Counted from the first letter of the stretch, positions 18,299 through 27,544 are shown. The stretch is DNA of 64,000 nt from Candidatus Heimdallarchaeota archaeon (GCA_018238545.1 JABCTC010000015.1:1-64000), one strand, 5' to 3'. A program made the numbers and translations. The notes: generated from the letters alone by a model not told the origin.

Positions 18299-18781
18299 TT
18301 ACAGAAGTGCTATTACTCCAAGGTACGAACTTAGGAATAATACAACAATTGCAAAAATAACATTTGATAACAGAAGTATTTTTGATATTTTGTTGCTTAC
18401 TTTCTTTTCTATCCCTTTAATCCTATCCAATATTGCACTCCTAAAAATAGCAATTAGTGCCATTAGAATGAATAGAATGTGCTTGATTGATAATAATGTA
18501 GCAAATGTACTTTCAAAGGATATGAAATAACTAGTCCCAGATGGGTCTGTAAGTTTTGTCAATAATAATCCTGTTGCCATAAGAACTACAATTGAGACAT
18601 AAGTAAATATGCTCAGTCTGTTTTGAATCTTCTTGTTGATTTGCTGAAGTTTCTCTCCTTCAAATTGTTTCTTTAGTATGGGCATTATAACAAATACTAA
18701 GAGAAGCATTCCTCCTACCCAAATTACAGTAAATAATTCATGTAGAAAGTTGATCAATGTTAACGCTATTGGAATTGCCAT
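18299..18781 (-). CDS. Four-helix membrane protein (CopD/DUF2269-like)
   Basis: A 160-residue protein with four predicted membrane helices (about 5-32, 54-76, 94-115, 134-158). The first helix contains LHELFTVIWVGGMLLLVFVIMP, close to the HxxxxxxWxGG pattern of CopD-like and DUF2269-like proteins, in which the His and Trp-Gly-Gly are conserved. Function is unproven in that group; copper or haem contacts have been suggested. It lies just upstream of the PadR regulator on the same strand, so the regulator may control it. A T-rich region and weak TATA-like AATATATTTA at 18826-18834 lie upstream of its start. Confidence 0.65.
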   Translation of the reverse strand: MAIPIALTLINFLHELFTVIWVGGMLLLVFVIMPILKKQFEGEKLQQINKKIQNRLSIFTYVSIVVLMATGLLLTKLTDPSGTSYFISFESTFATLLSIKHILFILMALIAIFRSAILDRIKGIEKKVSNKISKILLLSNVIFAIVVLFLSSYLGVIALL

Positions 18782-18916
18782 TTTATTTCACCATTTACGA
18801 TAGGTAGGTAACCTACATGTTGTTAATAAATATATTGCTTTACCAAAAATAATAATTAAGAATCATGAGACGTGAAGCTCAAATTAAAACGAATTTGTCT
18901 TGTAGTAATATTATTA

Positions 18917-19819
18917 TTACAGTCGATATGGTGATTCCCTCATGTGTTTGGAAAGCTCGACTAAGGAAACTATCCTATCTACTGCATCCTTTCCATAAAG
19001 ATTGTAAAACTCAGATAAATCATTATTATTTTCAAGGCTGAAAAGTATTTGATCAACAACAGCTGTTTCTCCAACCAATTCTTCCTTATCTGGTATACCT
19101 GGCAACACATCTGGGTCCGGAGGTTTATTTTGTATAACTTCTGGTATTTCAAGATGTTTAGCTATTTCTTCTAATTGACTTCGATAGATATGAATTATAG
19201 GCATAACATCCGCACAATGATCAACTCCCCATTTACAAAACGTTCCTGTCAACAATTCTGTTTTATTAGCAGCTCCAACTACCATAAGGTTATGACGATC
19301 AGCATATTGATAGATCATAATCATTCGCATTCTATGCTTGGTAACTGCATAAGCATTTCCTTTTGCAATCCAAGAATTTCCTTCTGGTTTCAGCCTAGCT
19401 TCTAAGATTTTATCGCTTGTATTCTCAAAAAATCTAGCTTTCGCATATTCAATTATTTTTCCACGTAATTTTCTAAAAGGTATTAAATGAATGGGAAGTA
19501 ATCTATACGTTTTAGATGCTCTTAGAATCGGTGTAATAGACTTTGTTTTCAACTTCACTCCAAGTTTTTTCGCTAGTAACTTAGCATGATGTTGATGAAT
19601 AGGTTTACTATCTCTCTCAGGCAAATTTAGTAGATGCACCTTATTTGCGCCTATACTACGAACCGTCAATGTTGCTGTTACTGCTGAATCCAAGCCTCCA
19701 CTCAATCCCATAACTGCTCCCTCTCGATTTAATTTTGACATTGTTTCATCAATGAATGTTTCAATATTACTGCATATCTCTGGAATATTGTGTTGAAGTT
19801 TATGTATTGTCTTTGTCAT
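18917..19819 (-). CDS. nadE: NAD+ synthase
   Basis: A 300-residue N-type ATP pyrophosphatase that amidates deamido-NAD+ to NAD+. The PP-loop GLSGGLDSAV (38-47) binds ATP pyrophosphate. KHRMRMIMIYQYADRH and VVGAANKTELLTGTFCKWGVDHCADVMPI form the conserved substrate and dimer region, and KPPDPDVLPGIPDKEELVG matches the family P2 loop. There is no N-terminal glutaminase domain, so it would use free ammonia or a separate amidotransferase, as usual in archaea. An extra basic stretch (about 100-145) makes it slightly longer than typical stand-alone enzymes. It is monocistronic. Confidence 0.9.
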   Translation of the reverse strand: MTKTIHKLQHNIPEICSNIETFIDETMSKLNREGAVMGLSGGLDSAVTATLTVRSIGANKVHLLNLPERDSKPIHQHHAKLLAKKLGVKLKTKSITPILRASKTYRLLPIHLIPFRKLRGKIIEYAKARFFENTSDKILEARLKPEGNSWIAKGNAYAVTKHRMRMIMIYQYADRHNLMVVGAANKTELLTGTFCKWGVDHCADVMPIIHIYRSQLEEIAKHLEIPEVIQNKPPDPDVLPGIPDKEELVGETAVVDQILFSLENNNDLSEFYNLYGKDAVDRIVSLVELSKHMRESPYRL

Positions 19820-19987
19820 GATATAGGCACCAAATGAGTGTAACTAAATATCTCGTTAAACTCTTTTGTTTTAATGAATTAATGAGTTGCTTAAAAATTC
19901 TTAATAGATTTTTGCATTCTCTTATTTAGATGAGCTCGTCATTGCAATTCTATTTCTTTTAGTGTCGAAAAAGAAGAAAAACTGAAA

Positions 19988-20383
19988 CTAATTTTTTTTG
20001 GATGATTTTGTTTCTTTAATTCCTCCTATAATGAAGAGTATGCCTCCAATCAGAACTAAAATACCAGCAATTCCCCCTGAAATTAAACCAAATACTATTA
20101 AAATTATCCCAAGCAATACTCTATTTTTAATTGGAGTACCCATCCTTAATCTCAATTGGAGCCAATACCAAACAAAAAGTAGCACAACAAAACCTAAAAC
20201 AATCATGATAAGTCCATTTAACCATGACATTCCTGAAAAGGATAATAGTGAGAGATCACCTACAATACTAGTTATTTCAGATGCAATGGTAAGAATACCT
20301 TGAATAATTAACAAAAACCCTCCAATCAAGGAATCTATGTATCCTGCACCTGTCCAATTGATTTTGTATACAACAACAGTCAT
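19988..20383 (-). CDS. Small four-helix membrane protein, unknown function
   Basis: A 131-residue hydrophobic protein with about four membrane helices (16-38, 55-72, 89-105, 108-125) and a short Lys/Ser-rich tail (KETKSSKKN). Glycine-rich helices such as GGIAGILVLIGGILFIIGGI recall small DUF4064-like membrane proteins, but no family is claimed. The opposite strand also stays open for part of this region; the hydrophobic pattern supports the minus-strand reading. The neighbours are not functionally related. Confidence 0.6.
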   Translation of the reverse strand: MTVVVYKINWTGAGYIDSLIGGFLLIIQGILTIASEITSIVGDLSLLSFSGMSWLNGLIMIVLGFVVLLFVWYWLQLRLRMGTPIKNRVLLGIILIVFGLISGGIAGILVLIGGILFIIGGIKETKSSKKN

Positions 20384-20463
20384 GAATGATTTATTGTAGT
20401 AATTAATAAAAATTCTACCATTGTGTTAAATTGTATACTTTATTTTACTTTGGATCATTGATT

Positions 20464-21314
20464 TTAGTTTCCAGACCATTCTTTAGGTGATATAAATGGT
20501 GGATGAACATATCTTTTAGAAATAGTAATTTTGTCAATCTGTTGATGTTCTTCATTGGTGAGCTGAGCATCAATTGCTAAATAATTATCTTTCAAATGTT
20601 CAAGACTTGTAGCTTTAGGTATAGGTATTACATTCTTGCTGATTAACCAGGACAAGCAAACCTGAGCTGGGCTTATTTTATTACTTTCTGCAATTTGTTT
20701 AATGATATTATCGCTTAACGCATCTCCGCGTCCAAGTGGAGAATAAGAGATTAGCGCAATTTTGTTAATTTCCAGATACTTTTGCATTTCTAGTTGTTGT
20801 AAGTAAGGATGGTGTTCTATCTGGTTTGCGAAAATTGGCTTACTAATTGATTCAATTGCGTCTTCCATCATTTTAATTGTAAAATTCGAAACGCCAATAT
20901 GATTGATAACTCCTTCATCAACAAGTTCACTAAATACTCCTAATGTTTTTTGTGTGAGTAACCTAAAACAAAGGCAGGGTAATGAACATACATGAGATCA
21001 ATGTAGTCTAATTTGAGTTTTTTCAAAGATTTGTAAATAGCTCTCTTAGCAGCTTTTGGTCAAAGACTTAAGGGGAAGACCTTTGTTGCTACAAATAGTT
21101 CTTCACGTTTTACAATTCCAGAGTCTAAAACCTCAGCTAATCCTTCACCTACACCTTTCTCGTTCTTATAAGCTTGAGCTGTGTCAATAAAACGATATCC
21201 CATTTTAATTCCTTCAACAGTAGAGAATTTTGCTGCTTTTGGCTTTAACATCCATGTACCTAATCCAATTGTAGGTAGTTTCAATTCAATCACAGAAAAT
21301 TTACTTAGAATCAT
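20464..21314 (-). pseudogene. Aldo/keto reductase, broken by a stop codon and a frameshift
   Basis: Read on the minus strand, the pieces join into one AKR of about 280 residues. 21314-21060 encodes the N-terminus with FIDTAQAYKNEKGVGEGL (catalytic Asp and Tyr) up to FPLSL, then an in-frame TGA. The same frame continues as PKAAKRAIYKSLKKLKLDYIDLMYVHYP with the active-site His. After YSHKK a one-base shift at an A6 run (plus-strand T6 near 20945-20952) is needed to rejoin KTLGVFSELVDEG and HIGVSNF, which then runs open to 20464 with the cofactor region (IPIPKATS). Adding one A to the run restores the frame. The homopolymer lesion could be an assembly error; the TGA is harder to explain that way. 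Confidence 0.85.
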
Positions 21315-21403
21315 TAATAAAAGTAATTACCCATTGGAATCTCACATAGTCTATTGAACCTAGGTGTTTTCTTGACTGAAATCTCTCTAGAGTTACAATA
21401 TAG

Positions 21404-23278
21404 ATGGAAACTATGAGTAATAAAAAATTAACAATCCTCTTTATTTTGGTTCTTTTTCTCAATTCTTTTTTAATAATCGAACCAAATATTGGTTATGATT
21501 TCAATTCTGCTTTGCAGATTGAAAAAATAGAGAATATCGATATCAACGTTGTATTCATTGGTTTTGATTCCGAATACACAATAGAACAAGGTTATGATGG
21601 AATATTAGATTCTGAAGTTGATACATTTGCCTTAATAAATTATCGATTTCCAAATGAAAAATTCCCGCATTCGATTTACAATGTCAATTATAATTTCTCT
21701 TCTTTCAGTTCTTTGGAAGAAACACAGTTTAATGCTTACATTCAAAGTCTAGCCTCAACGACATCATTAGTTGATTGGGAAGTAAATGTAACAGCTGTGG
21801 AAGAATATAGTGTAACAGGTGAATATGACGATCCGCATGATTTGTATGTACCTTGTGAGGGAAAATATATTCCAGTTGAACAAGTTGATTCTTATTTGTT
21901 TGAAAATCATTATCAAAATGTAGATCCTAATTCTGGTTATACTCTCTATTTGATGAATATGTTTCATCTAGATGATCCAGAAACCAACAGTGAACATGCT
22001 TACATCTACAATTTAGTAGATTATGACGCTGTAACATTAGACACTAATCATTTTACTGGTGATTTCGATCGAGCTACAATAGGTTGGGGAGGTGATCAGA
22101 GATATTGTTTTGTTGATATTTCTGCAATCTCTTCGAATATGCTTTTATATTCAATGCTGTTTGAAGCGAATTTAAGCAAAGTACCATCTTATACTCTTTA
22201 TGATTTAGATAACTATGCATCAACCTTAAACCTCAGTTCTAATGATGGAAAAGAAGATATGTTAAATTATATCTCACAGTGGATAAATAGCTATACAAAG
22301 AATGTGTTTCTCAGTCAAGCAATATTTGTTCCCCCGGTGAAGAGCACTTTCGATTTACCAATAGCAGTTATAAGTAATATAACAGATAAAGGCTATCCCC
22401 ATTCAAGTTTATCTTGGGGCATCTCCTCAGACCGGATATATTCCTTTATGAAGGATGGTTTTCCTTGGTTTGACTGGAACATCCCTATTGACTATTATGA
22501 ATTAGATGATTATCCAGACATCTCAGAATACTTCAGTTCAAATATACAACATGAAGAAAGAGGTTATTTTCTTGATATTGTTGATGTGATAGCTGCAATC
22601 GATGATAAACGAGATACATTCTTTGAGAAAAATGAAGAAAATACACCCCTTCCCACTTTTATCTTCTTAACAGATTATGTAGATTTTAGACTTGAAGATA
22701 CAACTTTAGGTGGTATAGCTTTAGGTGAATATCAGATTTTGGTTCGAAATCCCTCTCAAATTTTCTTCGGTGGTGATATTGATCAACCTCTAACTGGGTT
22801 AACACACACACTAGTTCATGAAATAGGTCATAATCTAGCATTAGATCATCCTCATAATACTGAATACGGCTATGGAGCAATGTTCATTGAAGACGTTATG
22901 AGCTATCAGTACACATCACATGGTTTTAGTATATTTTCACAAGACACTGTTGGTAGATTCCAGTTTAATTATCATTACCTAATAGCTAAGGACAATCTAA
23001 CAAATGTTGAAAATCAAAACCTAATAGGTTTAAACAAAGCCAATGAACTTGTTGTATCGAGTTATGAGAAGTATCTCGAAATGGATTACAATAGTGCTAT
23101 TAGATTGATGAAAGAAGCTTTGGAGATAATTAACGATCAAGATAATCCGATGAGAAATCCTGTGATTTTATCAGTAGTAATAATAGGTTGTACAGTAACA
23201 CTTTCGGTTGGAATAGTTCTAACTATCAAATATAAGTTAATTGCAAAAATTAAGCGTTTAGTTACAAAACGAACATGA
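21404..23278 (+). CDS. Membrane-anchored secreted metzincin-type metalloprotease
   Basis: A 624-residue exported protein with an N-terminal signal peptide (about 6-25) and a C-terminal membrane helix (about 586-607) followed by a lysine/arginine-rich tail. The zinc site is HEIGHNLALDH: His472, Glu473, His476 and His482. The downstream VMSYQ supplies the Met-turn, so it fits the metzincin pattern HExxHxxxxxH...M. The preceding 440 residues are beta-rich and unlike named protease pro-domains; they may be a propeptide or substrate-binding domain. It would act on extracellular or cell-surface proteins. Start is ATG, preceded closely by an A/T-rich stretch. Substrates are unknown. Confidence 0.82.
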   Translation: METMSNKKLTILFILVLFLNSFLIIEPNIGYDFNSALQIEKIENIDINVVFIGFDSEYTIEQGYDGILDSEVDTFALINYRFPNEKFPHSIYNVNYNFSSFSSLEETQFNAYIQSLASTTSLVDWEVNVTAVEEYSVTGEYDDPHDLYVPCEGKYIPVEQVDSYLFENHYQNVDPNSGYTLYLMNMFHLDDPETNSEHAYIYNLVDYDAVTLDTNHFTGDFDRATIGWGGDQRYCFVDISAISSNMLLYSMLFEANLSKVPSYTLYDLDNYASTLNLSSNDGKEDMLNYISQWINSYTKNVFLSQAIFVPPVKSTFDLPIAVISNITDKGYPHSSLSWGISSDRIYSFMKDGFPWFDWNIPIDYYELDDYPDISEYFSSNIQHEERGYFLDIVDVIAAIDDKRDTFFEKNEENTPLPTFIFLTDYVDFRLEDTTLGGIALGEYQILVRNPSQIFFGGDIDQPLTGLTHTLVHEIGHNLALDHPHNTEYGYGAMFIEDVMSYQYTSHGFSIFSQDTVGRFQFNYHYLIAKDNLTNVENQNLIGLNKANELVVSSYEKYLEMDYNSAIRLMKEALEIINDQDNPMRNPVILSVVIIGCTVTLSVGIVLTIKYKLIAKIKRLVTKRT

Positions 23279-23300
23279 GCTACAGATTAATCTTCTGAAG

Positions 23301-24161
23301 TTATATACCTGCTTTAGCTTTGAGGAACAACTCAGAGCTATTCCAAGTACTATGATAATTATTGAAGAATTTCTTCAATATTTTTTTTCCAAAAAATCTA
23401 ACTTGAGATTCATAACATTCTAATGCTTCAATTTTGAGATTTTCATATCCTTTAATAGAGTTAGTCTTTAGCTCCCACTCGATATCTAGATATTTTGCAG
23501 GAAGTAATTTCTCAATTGAACCTCCGGAAATCATTGAATTCATAACTGATGTAATCATGAAGAGTTTAAAGCTAGATTTCTCTGGTTTTTTTGTTCCTAT
23601 AGTGATTAATTTGTTACCCAAGTAATGTTTTCTTCGAATTTTTGTACTAATCATTCCATAGAAATCAACATAGAATTGGAATTTCTCGAATATTGCATAA
23701 TCAACCATATACATTAAGGAAGCTAAAAACACTTCAACATGATCAAAATGATTGCCTATTGCTAAGGGGGCATAAAATATTGCTTTTGGATATTTTTCGA
23801 TAAGCTCATCTAATACTGTTTGAATCTCAATTAAGTTAGAGAACTGTTTTAAACCTTCTGAGAGATTAATTTTGAAAACATCTGTTGGTTTCTTAAGTAA
23901 AGGTTGTCTATAGGCTCTTTCTTCTATTTCCAACCATTTGTAGTCAACACTGAGTCTGTTGAGAGCTTTTTGATCTTCCTTCTTTCTTTGATCATAAATA
24001 GCGAATTTATGAAACTTCTTAGGGATTTTTTTGATGTCAGGATTTTTTGTGAAAATTGATACAACAAGAACCTCTTCTCTCTGATATACGAGTTTAGCAA
24101 TTGTGCCTCCGCAGCTAGCTACTGCATCATCTAGGTGAGGTGAGAGAAAGATATGCTGCAT
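23301..24161 (-). CDS. PIG-L / LmbE family N-deacetylase
   Basis: A 286-residue zinc-dependent deacetylase of the PIG-L superfamily, which removes acetyl from N-acetylglucosamine conjugates and similar sugars. The N-terminus has the signature SPHLDDAVASCGG (His and Asp as zinc ligand and base), and GNHFDHVEVFLA supplies the H-x2-H-like third ligand segment. Between them is an unusual charged insertion. No signal peptide or membrane segment is visible, so it is cytoplasmic. It is convergent with the metzincin gene and divergent from the complex I-like cluster. The sugar substrate cannot be identified from its neighbours. Confidence 0.87.
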   Translation of the reverse strand: MQHIFLSPHLDDAVASCGGTIAKLVYQREEVLVVSIFTKNPDIKKIPKKFHKFAIYDQRKKEDQKALNRLSVDYKWLEIEERAYRQPLLKKPTDVFKINLSEGLKQFSNLIEIQTVLDELIEKYPKAIFYAPLAIGNHFDHVEVFLASLMYMVDYAIFEKFQFYVDFYGMISTKIRRKHYLGNKLITIGTKKPEKSSFKLFMITSVMNSMISGGSIEKLLPAKYLDIEWELKTNSIKGYENLKIEALECYESQVRFFGKKILKKFFNNYHSTWNSSELFLKAKAGI

Positions 24162-24434
24162 AGTGATTAATTATTCATTAAAATTAATAAGATTATTCCT
24201 CTTTAACTTTTATTCCAATATCTTCTGAGTTTTCTTTGTTAGTTGGTGTTTATCTTTATAGCAGAATGTCTATAACACTTAAGTTCTATCTATAACTATC
24301 TGCGGGTATTTTTAATTATAATCTATTCATTAAGCTCACCCCAACTGTTATATGTATGACTTTAAACTTTCGATAATTAAGGATAATGTGTTATTACGCA
24401 TAATAATTGTCGGACAAATTTTATTGTGATTGCT

Positions 24435-24866
24435 ATGATTACAAAGAAAAAAGTTATGAAAAAAATCGTTAAGTCTGTTTGGGTTTTTAACTGGTTTAAT
24501 TCATGTGGTTTCATTGAGATAATTCCCGTTGTAGGTTCTAGGTGGGATATGGAACGTTTTGGTTTAGTTGCTGTGAATTCTCCAAGGAAAGCAGATGCCC
24601 TGTTCATAGCGGGATATCAAACACCCAAATCAATGAAAAGAGCTCAACAAATATATGAGCAAATGCCAAGTCCGAAATTTGTTTTTGCGCTTGGATGCTG
24701 TACCATGACTGGAGGAATGTATTGGGATTCTTATAACACAGTTAAACGAATAGATGATTATCTTCCCGTTTTTATGTATATTCCTGGTTGTCCCCCAAGA
24801 CCTGAAGCAATATTCGATGCAGTACACAAAGTTGTCGTGCATGTTGATGAGTTGCCAGATGAGTGA
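24435..24866 (+). CDS. NuoB-like / [NiFe]-hydrogenase small-subunit-like Fe-S protein
   Basis: About 143 residues, first gene of a four-gene cluster. NuoB-type subunits bind the cluster that passes electrons to the quinone or NiFe site. The family C-terminus is clear: GCCTMTGGMYWDSYN and YIPGCPPRPEAIFDA. The N-terminal ligand pair, CC in NuoB and CxxC in hydrogenases, reads NSCGFIEI; the second Cys is Gly, so only three of four classical ligands remain (an extra Cys sits beside the third). The frame opens with GTG at 24426; the ATG at 24435 is used here. It overlaps the next gene by four bases (ATGA). No membrane-arm genes accompany it. Confidence 0.85.
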   Translation: MITKKKVMKKIVKSVWVFNWFNSCGFIEIIPVVGSRWDMERFGLVAVNSPRKADALFIAGYQTPKSMKRAQQIYEQMPSPKFVFALGCCTMTGGMYWDSYNTVKRIDDYLPVFMYIPGCPPRPEAIFDAVHKVVVHVDELPDE

Positions 24867-25411
24867 TGAAGATGAGTAGAAAAGATAAACAAAATAAGAA
24901 TAAATCTATTGAAGAAAAACTAATTAAAGATTTAAGCTTAAAATTAGATACCACAGTTCATTATCAAAAGGAACGAAGGTTATGGATATCAATTAATCCT
25001 GATCAAATCGTAGAAACATGTTCTAAAGCGTATGAATTGGGCTTTGAACACCTTTCAACAATATCTGTTACAGATTGGTTAGATGAAGGTAAGCATGAAG
25101 TGACGTACCATCTTTGGTCTTATTCTCATAATCATCTACTAACAATAAAAACAAAAATAGATAGAAAGAAACCTATAATTTCCTCAATTAGCTCAATTTG
25201 GGGTGGCAATGCTGAAACCTGTGAACGTGAGTGTCATGAACTATTTGGCGTAAAATTTGAAGGTAATCCTAATCTTACTCCATTGTTTCTTGAAGATTGG
25301 GAAGGTCCCCCTCCATTTTTGAAAGATTTCAATTGGCGAGAATTTGTCAAGAAGGATATGTATGACCAAAATAATCCGAGAGAAAAAGTATACTTTGAGG
25401 TGAAAAAATGA
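24863..25411 (+). CDS. NuoC-like 30 kDa subunit
   Basis: A 182-residue protein of the respiratory-chain NADH dehydrogenase 30 kDa family. The C-terminal signature ERECHELFGVKFEGNP followed by LTPLFLEDWEGPPP is unmistakable. NuoC packs against NuoD and has no cofactor. The N-terminal 25 residues are lysine-rich and variable; several ATGs compete, and the one overlapping the preceding stop is listed, with another nine bases downstream. It overlaps both neighbours through ATGA, implying translational coupling and equal stoichiometry. Confidence 0.92.
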   Translation: MMKMSRKDKQNKNKSIEEKLIKDLSLKLDTTVHYQKERRLWISINPDQIVETCSKAYELGFEHLSTISVTDWLDEGKHEVTYHLWSYSHNHLLTIKTKIDRKKPIISSISSIWGGNAETCERECHELFGVKFEGNPNLTPLFLEDWEGPPPFLKDFNWREFVKKDMYDQNNPREKVYFEVKK

Positions 25412-26526
25412 CAAAAATAAAAGAACATAATGTGAACAGCGACTTCGCAATGAACTTCGGTCCAGCTCATCCAGGATCAGGAAATTTTGCAATAAAAGTT
25501 GAGATGCGTGGGGAACGAGTACTTAAAGCAACTGCTGATCCAGGATACCTTCACCGTGGGTTTGAAAAAATGATGGAATACCGGGAACCAATGCAAAATG
25601 CAGTTATGTCGGATCGAGTATGTGTTTTGGAACCATTACAATGGAATTTGGTTCATGCTGAAGCAGTTGATTATCTTATGGGTTATGAAATACCTGATAG
25701 AGCTAAACATATCCGTGTAATTCTTGCAGAGCTTTCGAGAATTCAGTCCCATTTCATTTGGTATGCTGTATTATCCTTAGGAACAGGTTTCATGACTGGT
25801 TTTAATGTCGCTATAGGATATAGAGATTATATCTTAGATGTTCTCAACCTAATCACTGGTGGGAGAGTCTATCCTGCAGGTTACATTTGTCCTGGAGGAG
25901 TTAGAAAAGATTTTCCAGAGAAAGCTGAAAATAAAATATTGGAACTACTTCCAAAAATTGACTACATGAGAAAATTCATGCTAAAAGAAAATCCAGCGTG
26001 GTTAGCACGTTTCAAGGATGTTGGCATATTAACAAAAAGGGAGGCTATTAAGTTTGGGGCAACTGGTCCAGTATTACGTGGAAGTGGAGTTGCATCAGAT
26101 GTGAGGCGTGATGATCCATATGAAATATATGATGAACTAGAATTCGAAATTCCAGTTATGGATGAAGGAGATGCTTATGCTCGTTTCAATGTTGGTATGC
26201 AGGAAATAGAAGAGAGTATGAAAATAATTACTCAAGCTATTGACCGAATACCAAAAGGGGAAGTTAAAACACCAAACCTCAAACCTACAGTAAAATTTCA
26301 ACAAGCTAAAGGAGAGATCTACATACGTAATGAACTATCTCGAGGAGAAGGTGCTTTTTATATGGTTGCAACAGGTCAGAAAACACCTTATAGGGTGAAA
26401 ATACGTGGACCCTCTTTTACCCATATGATTCCAATAGTTGAACATCTATTAACAGATGTAGATTATGCAGATGTACCTGCAATTTATTGGAGCTTATATC
26501 AGTGTCCCGCAGATGTAGATAGGTGA
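25408..26526 (+). CDS. NuoD-like / hydrogenase large-subunit-like protein lacking a full NiFe site
   Basis: A 372-residue member of the NuoD/hydrogenase large-subunit superfamily. MNFGPAHPGSGNF and DPGYLHRGFEKMMEYR are family N-terminal motifs. In [NiFe] hydrogenases two CxxC pairs hold the metals. Here the first pair reads CVLE (C72, E75) and the last reads CPAD just before the terminal DVDR (C366, D369). So two cysteines remain and two are acidic, between true hydrogenases (four Cys) and NuoD (none). A canonical H2-activating centre is therefore unlikely. ATGA overlap with the NuoC-like gene and a GGTG ribosome-binding site precede it. The substrate could be a quinone, another electron carrier or a different metal site. 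Confidence 0.88.
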   Translation: MTKIKEHNVNSDFAMNFGPAHPGSGNFAIKVEMRGERVLKATADPGYLHRGFEKMMEYREPMQNAVMSDRVCVLEPLQWNLVHAEAVDYLMGYEIPDRAKHIRVILAELSRIQSHFIWYAVLSLGTGFMTGFNVAIGYRDYILDVLNLITGGRVYPAGYICPGGVRKDFPEKAENKILELLPKIDYMRKFMLKENPAWLARFKDVGILTKREAIKFGATGPVLRGSGVASDVRRDDPYEIYDELEFEIPVMDEGDAYARFNVGMQEIEESMKIITQAIDRIPKGEVKTPNLKPTVKFQQAKGEIYIRNELSRGEGAFYMVATGQKTPYRVKIRGPSFTHMIPIVEHLLTDVDYADVPAIYWSLYQCPADVDR

Positions 26527-26527
26527 G

Positions 26528-26911
26528 ATGATAAAAATGAAATTAGGTATAATTAAAGAAGTATTCAAAAATGTCTTCACAAAACCAATGACAGTACTTT
26601 TTCCTTTTGAAAAAATTGAGATTCCAGAGCGGAATAGAGGCGAACATAGTTTTGACATTGATACATGCATTTCATGTGGAGCTTGCGCTAGAATCTGCCC
26701 GAATCTAGCAATAGAAATGATAGACGCGCCCCAGGAATTAAAAAAGAAGTATCCCAAAACCTATCCTCAGATAGATATAGGTAAATGTTGTTTTTGCGCA
26801 TTATGTCAAGATGTCTGTCCAAAAGGGTCAATTAAACTTACAACTAATGTTTTCTTAGCGACCTTTGATAAAGATGACACAGTAAGAAGTCCTATGTCAT
26901 GGAATAAGTGA
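26528..26911 (+). CDS. NuoI-like 2x[4Fe-4S] ferredoxin subunit
   Basis: A 127-residue protein with two tetra-cysteine motifs, CISCGACARICP and CCFCALCQDVCP, each suited to one [4Fe-4S] cluster. This is the NuoI/EchF pattern: an electron wire between soluble ferredoxin and the NuoB-like subunit. It starts one base after the NuoD-like stop and ends the cluster before a pyrimidine-rich terminator-like stretch. The second motif opens with adjacent cysteines (CCFC). Confidence 0.93.
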   Translation: MIKMKLGIIKEVFKNVFTKPMTVLFPFEKIEIPERNRGEHSFDIDTCISCGACARICPNLAIEMIDAPQELKKKYPKTYPQIDIGKCCFCALCQDVCPKGSIKLTTNVFLATFDKDDTVRSPMSWNK

Positions 26912-26916
26912 AGTTG

Positions 26917-26948
26917 TCCTCCTTCCTTATTCCTTCTCTTTTTTTTAC
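26917..26948 (+). terminator. Pyrimidine-rich terminator after the NuoBCDI-like cluster
   Basis: A C/T-rich run ending in eight or more T residues starts a few bases after the NuoI-like stop. Archaeal transcription usually ends at such oligo-T tracts; there is no strong hairpin. Confidence 0.5.
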
Positions 26949-27088
26949 AAAGCTCGAAATGATATGTATATTGTTTCTCATATTTAATGAGCTATTTTTC
27001 AATAGATAACTTTTAATTGAGTAATAATTCACAATTCTTGTTTATCTTATAGACACGTTTTCAAGTTACATAAATACAGGTGACAAAA

Positions 27089-27544
27089 ATGAGTTATGGT
27101 ATAGATAGAAGACCAAGTGGCGGTCGAGGGAAAGGTGGAGGTCGAAGACCAGGTGGAGGTCGAGGACAAGGTGGGAAAATTGGTATGGGATCAGGAGGTT
27201 GGTGTGTCTGCACAGCTTGTGGGCAAAGAGCTGCTCACCAGCGAGGTGAAACCTGTAATCAGAAGCAATGTTCATCTTGTGGGGAGAGGATGATAAGAGA
27301 TATAGGAACTCAAGGTTTCCCTCAACAAGTAAACTCTAGAACTTCAAATCCTATGCAGAGTAGTTTTCAAAGATTCAAAATCCCGATTGTTGATGAAGGT
27401 AAATGCGTTGGATGTTCTTTGTGTTTAAGTAGTTGCAGATATAATGCAATACACATGGTAAATGGTAAAGCACATATTCAAGAAAACCTGTGCCAGGGGT
27501 GTAAGGCTTGTATTCCCTCATGTCCTCATGGAGCTATATCCTAA
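27089..27544 (+). CDS. Ferredoxin-domain protein with Gly/Arg-rich leader and zinc-ribbon-like segment
   Basis: About 151 residues in three parts. Residues 5-38 are Gly/Arg/Lys-rich repeats (GGRGKGGGRRPGGGRG). Residues about 40-70 hold four cysteines in two pairs (CVCTACG and later QCSSCGERM), a ribbon-like module. Residues about 98-150 carry two [4Fe-4S] motifs, CVGCSLCLSSC and CQGCKACIPSC. The reading frame also opens with a GTG nine bases earlier, but that GTG is part of a GGTGA ribosome-binding site correctly spaced for the ATG used here. It lies 180 bp after the NuoI-like gene and may serve the same redox module or be an independent regulator or assembly factor. Confidence 0.8.
   Translation: MSYGIDRRPSGGRGKGGGRRPGGGRGQGGKIGMGSGGWCVCTACGQRAAHQRGETCNQKQCSSCGERMIRDIGTQGFPQQVNSRTSNPMQSSFQRFKIPIVDEGKCVGCSLCLSSCRYNAIHMVNGKAHIQENLCQGCKACIPSCPHGAIS

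Noticed and set aside
25408-26526. Calling the NuoD-like protein a [NiFe] hydrogenase
   Set aside because: Two of the four metal-binding cysteines are replaced by acidic residues, so an H2-active site cannot be claimed.
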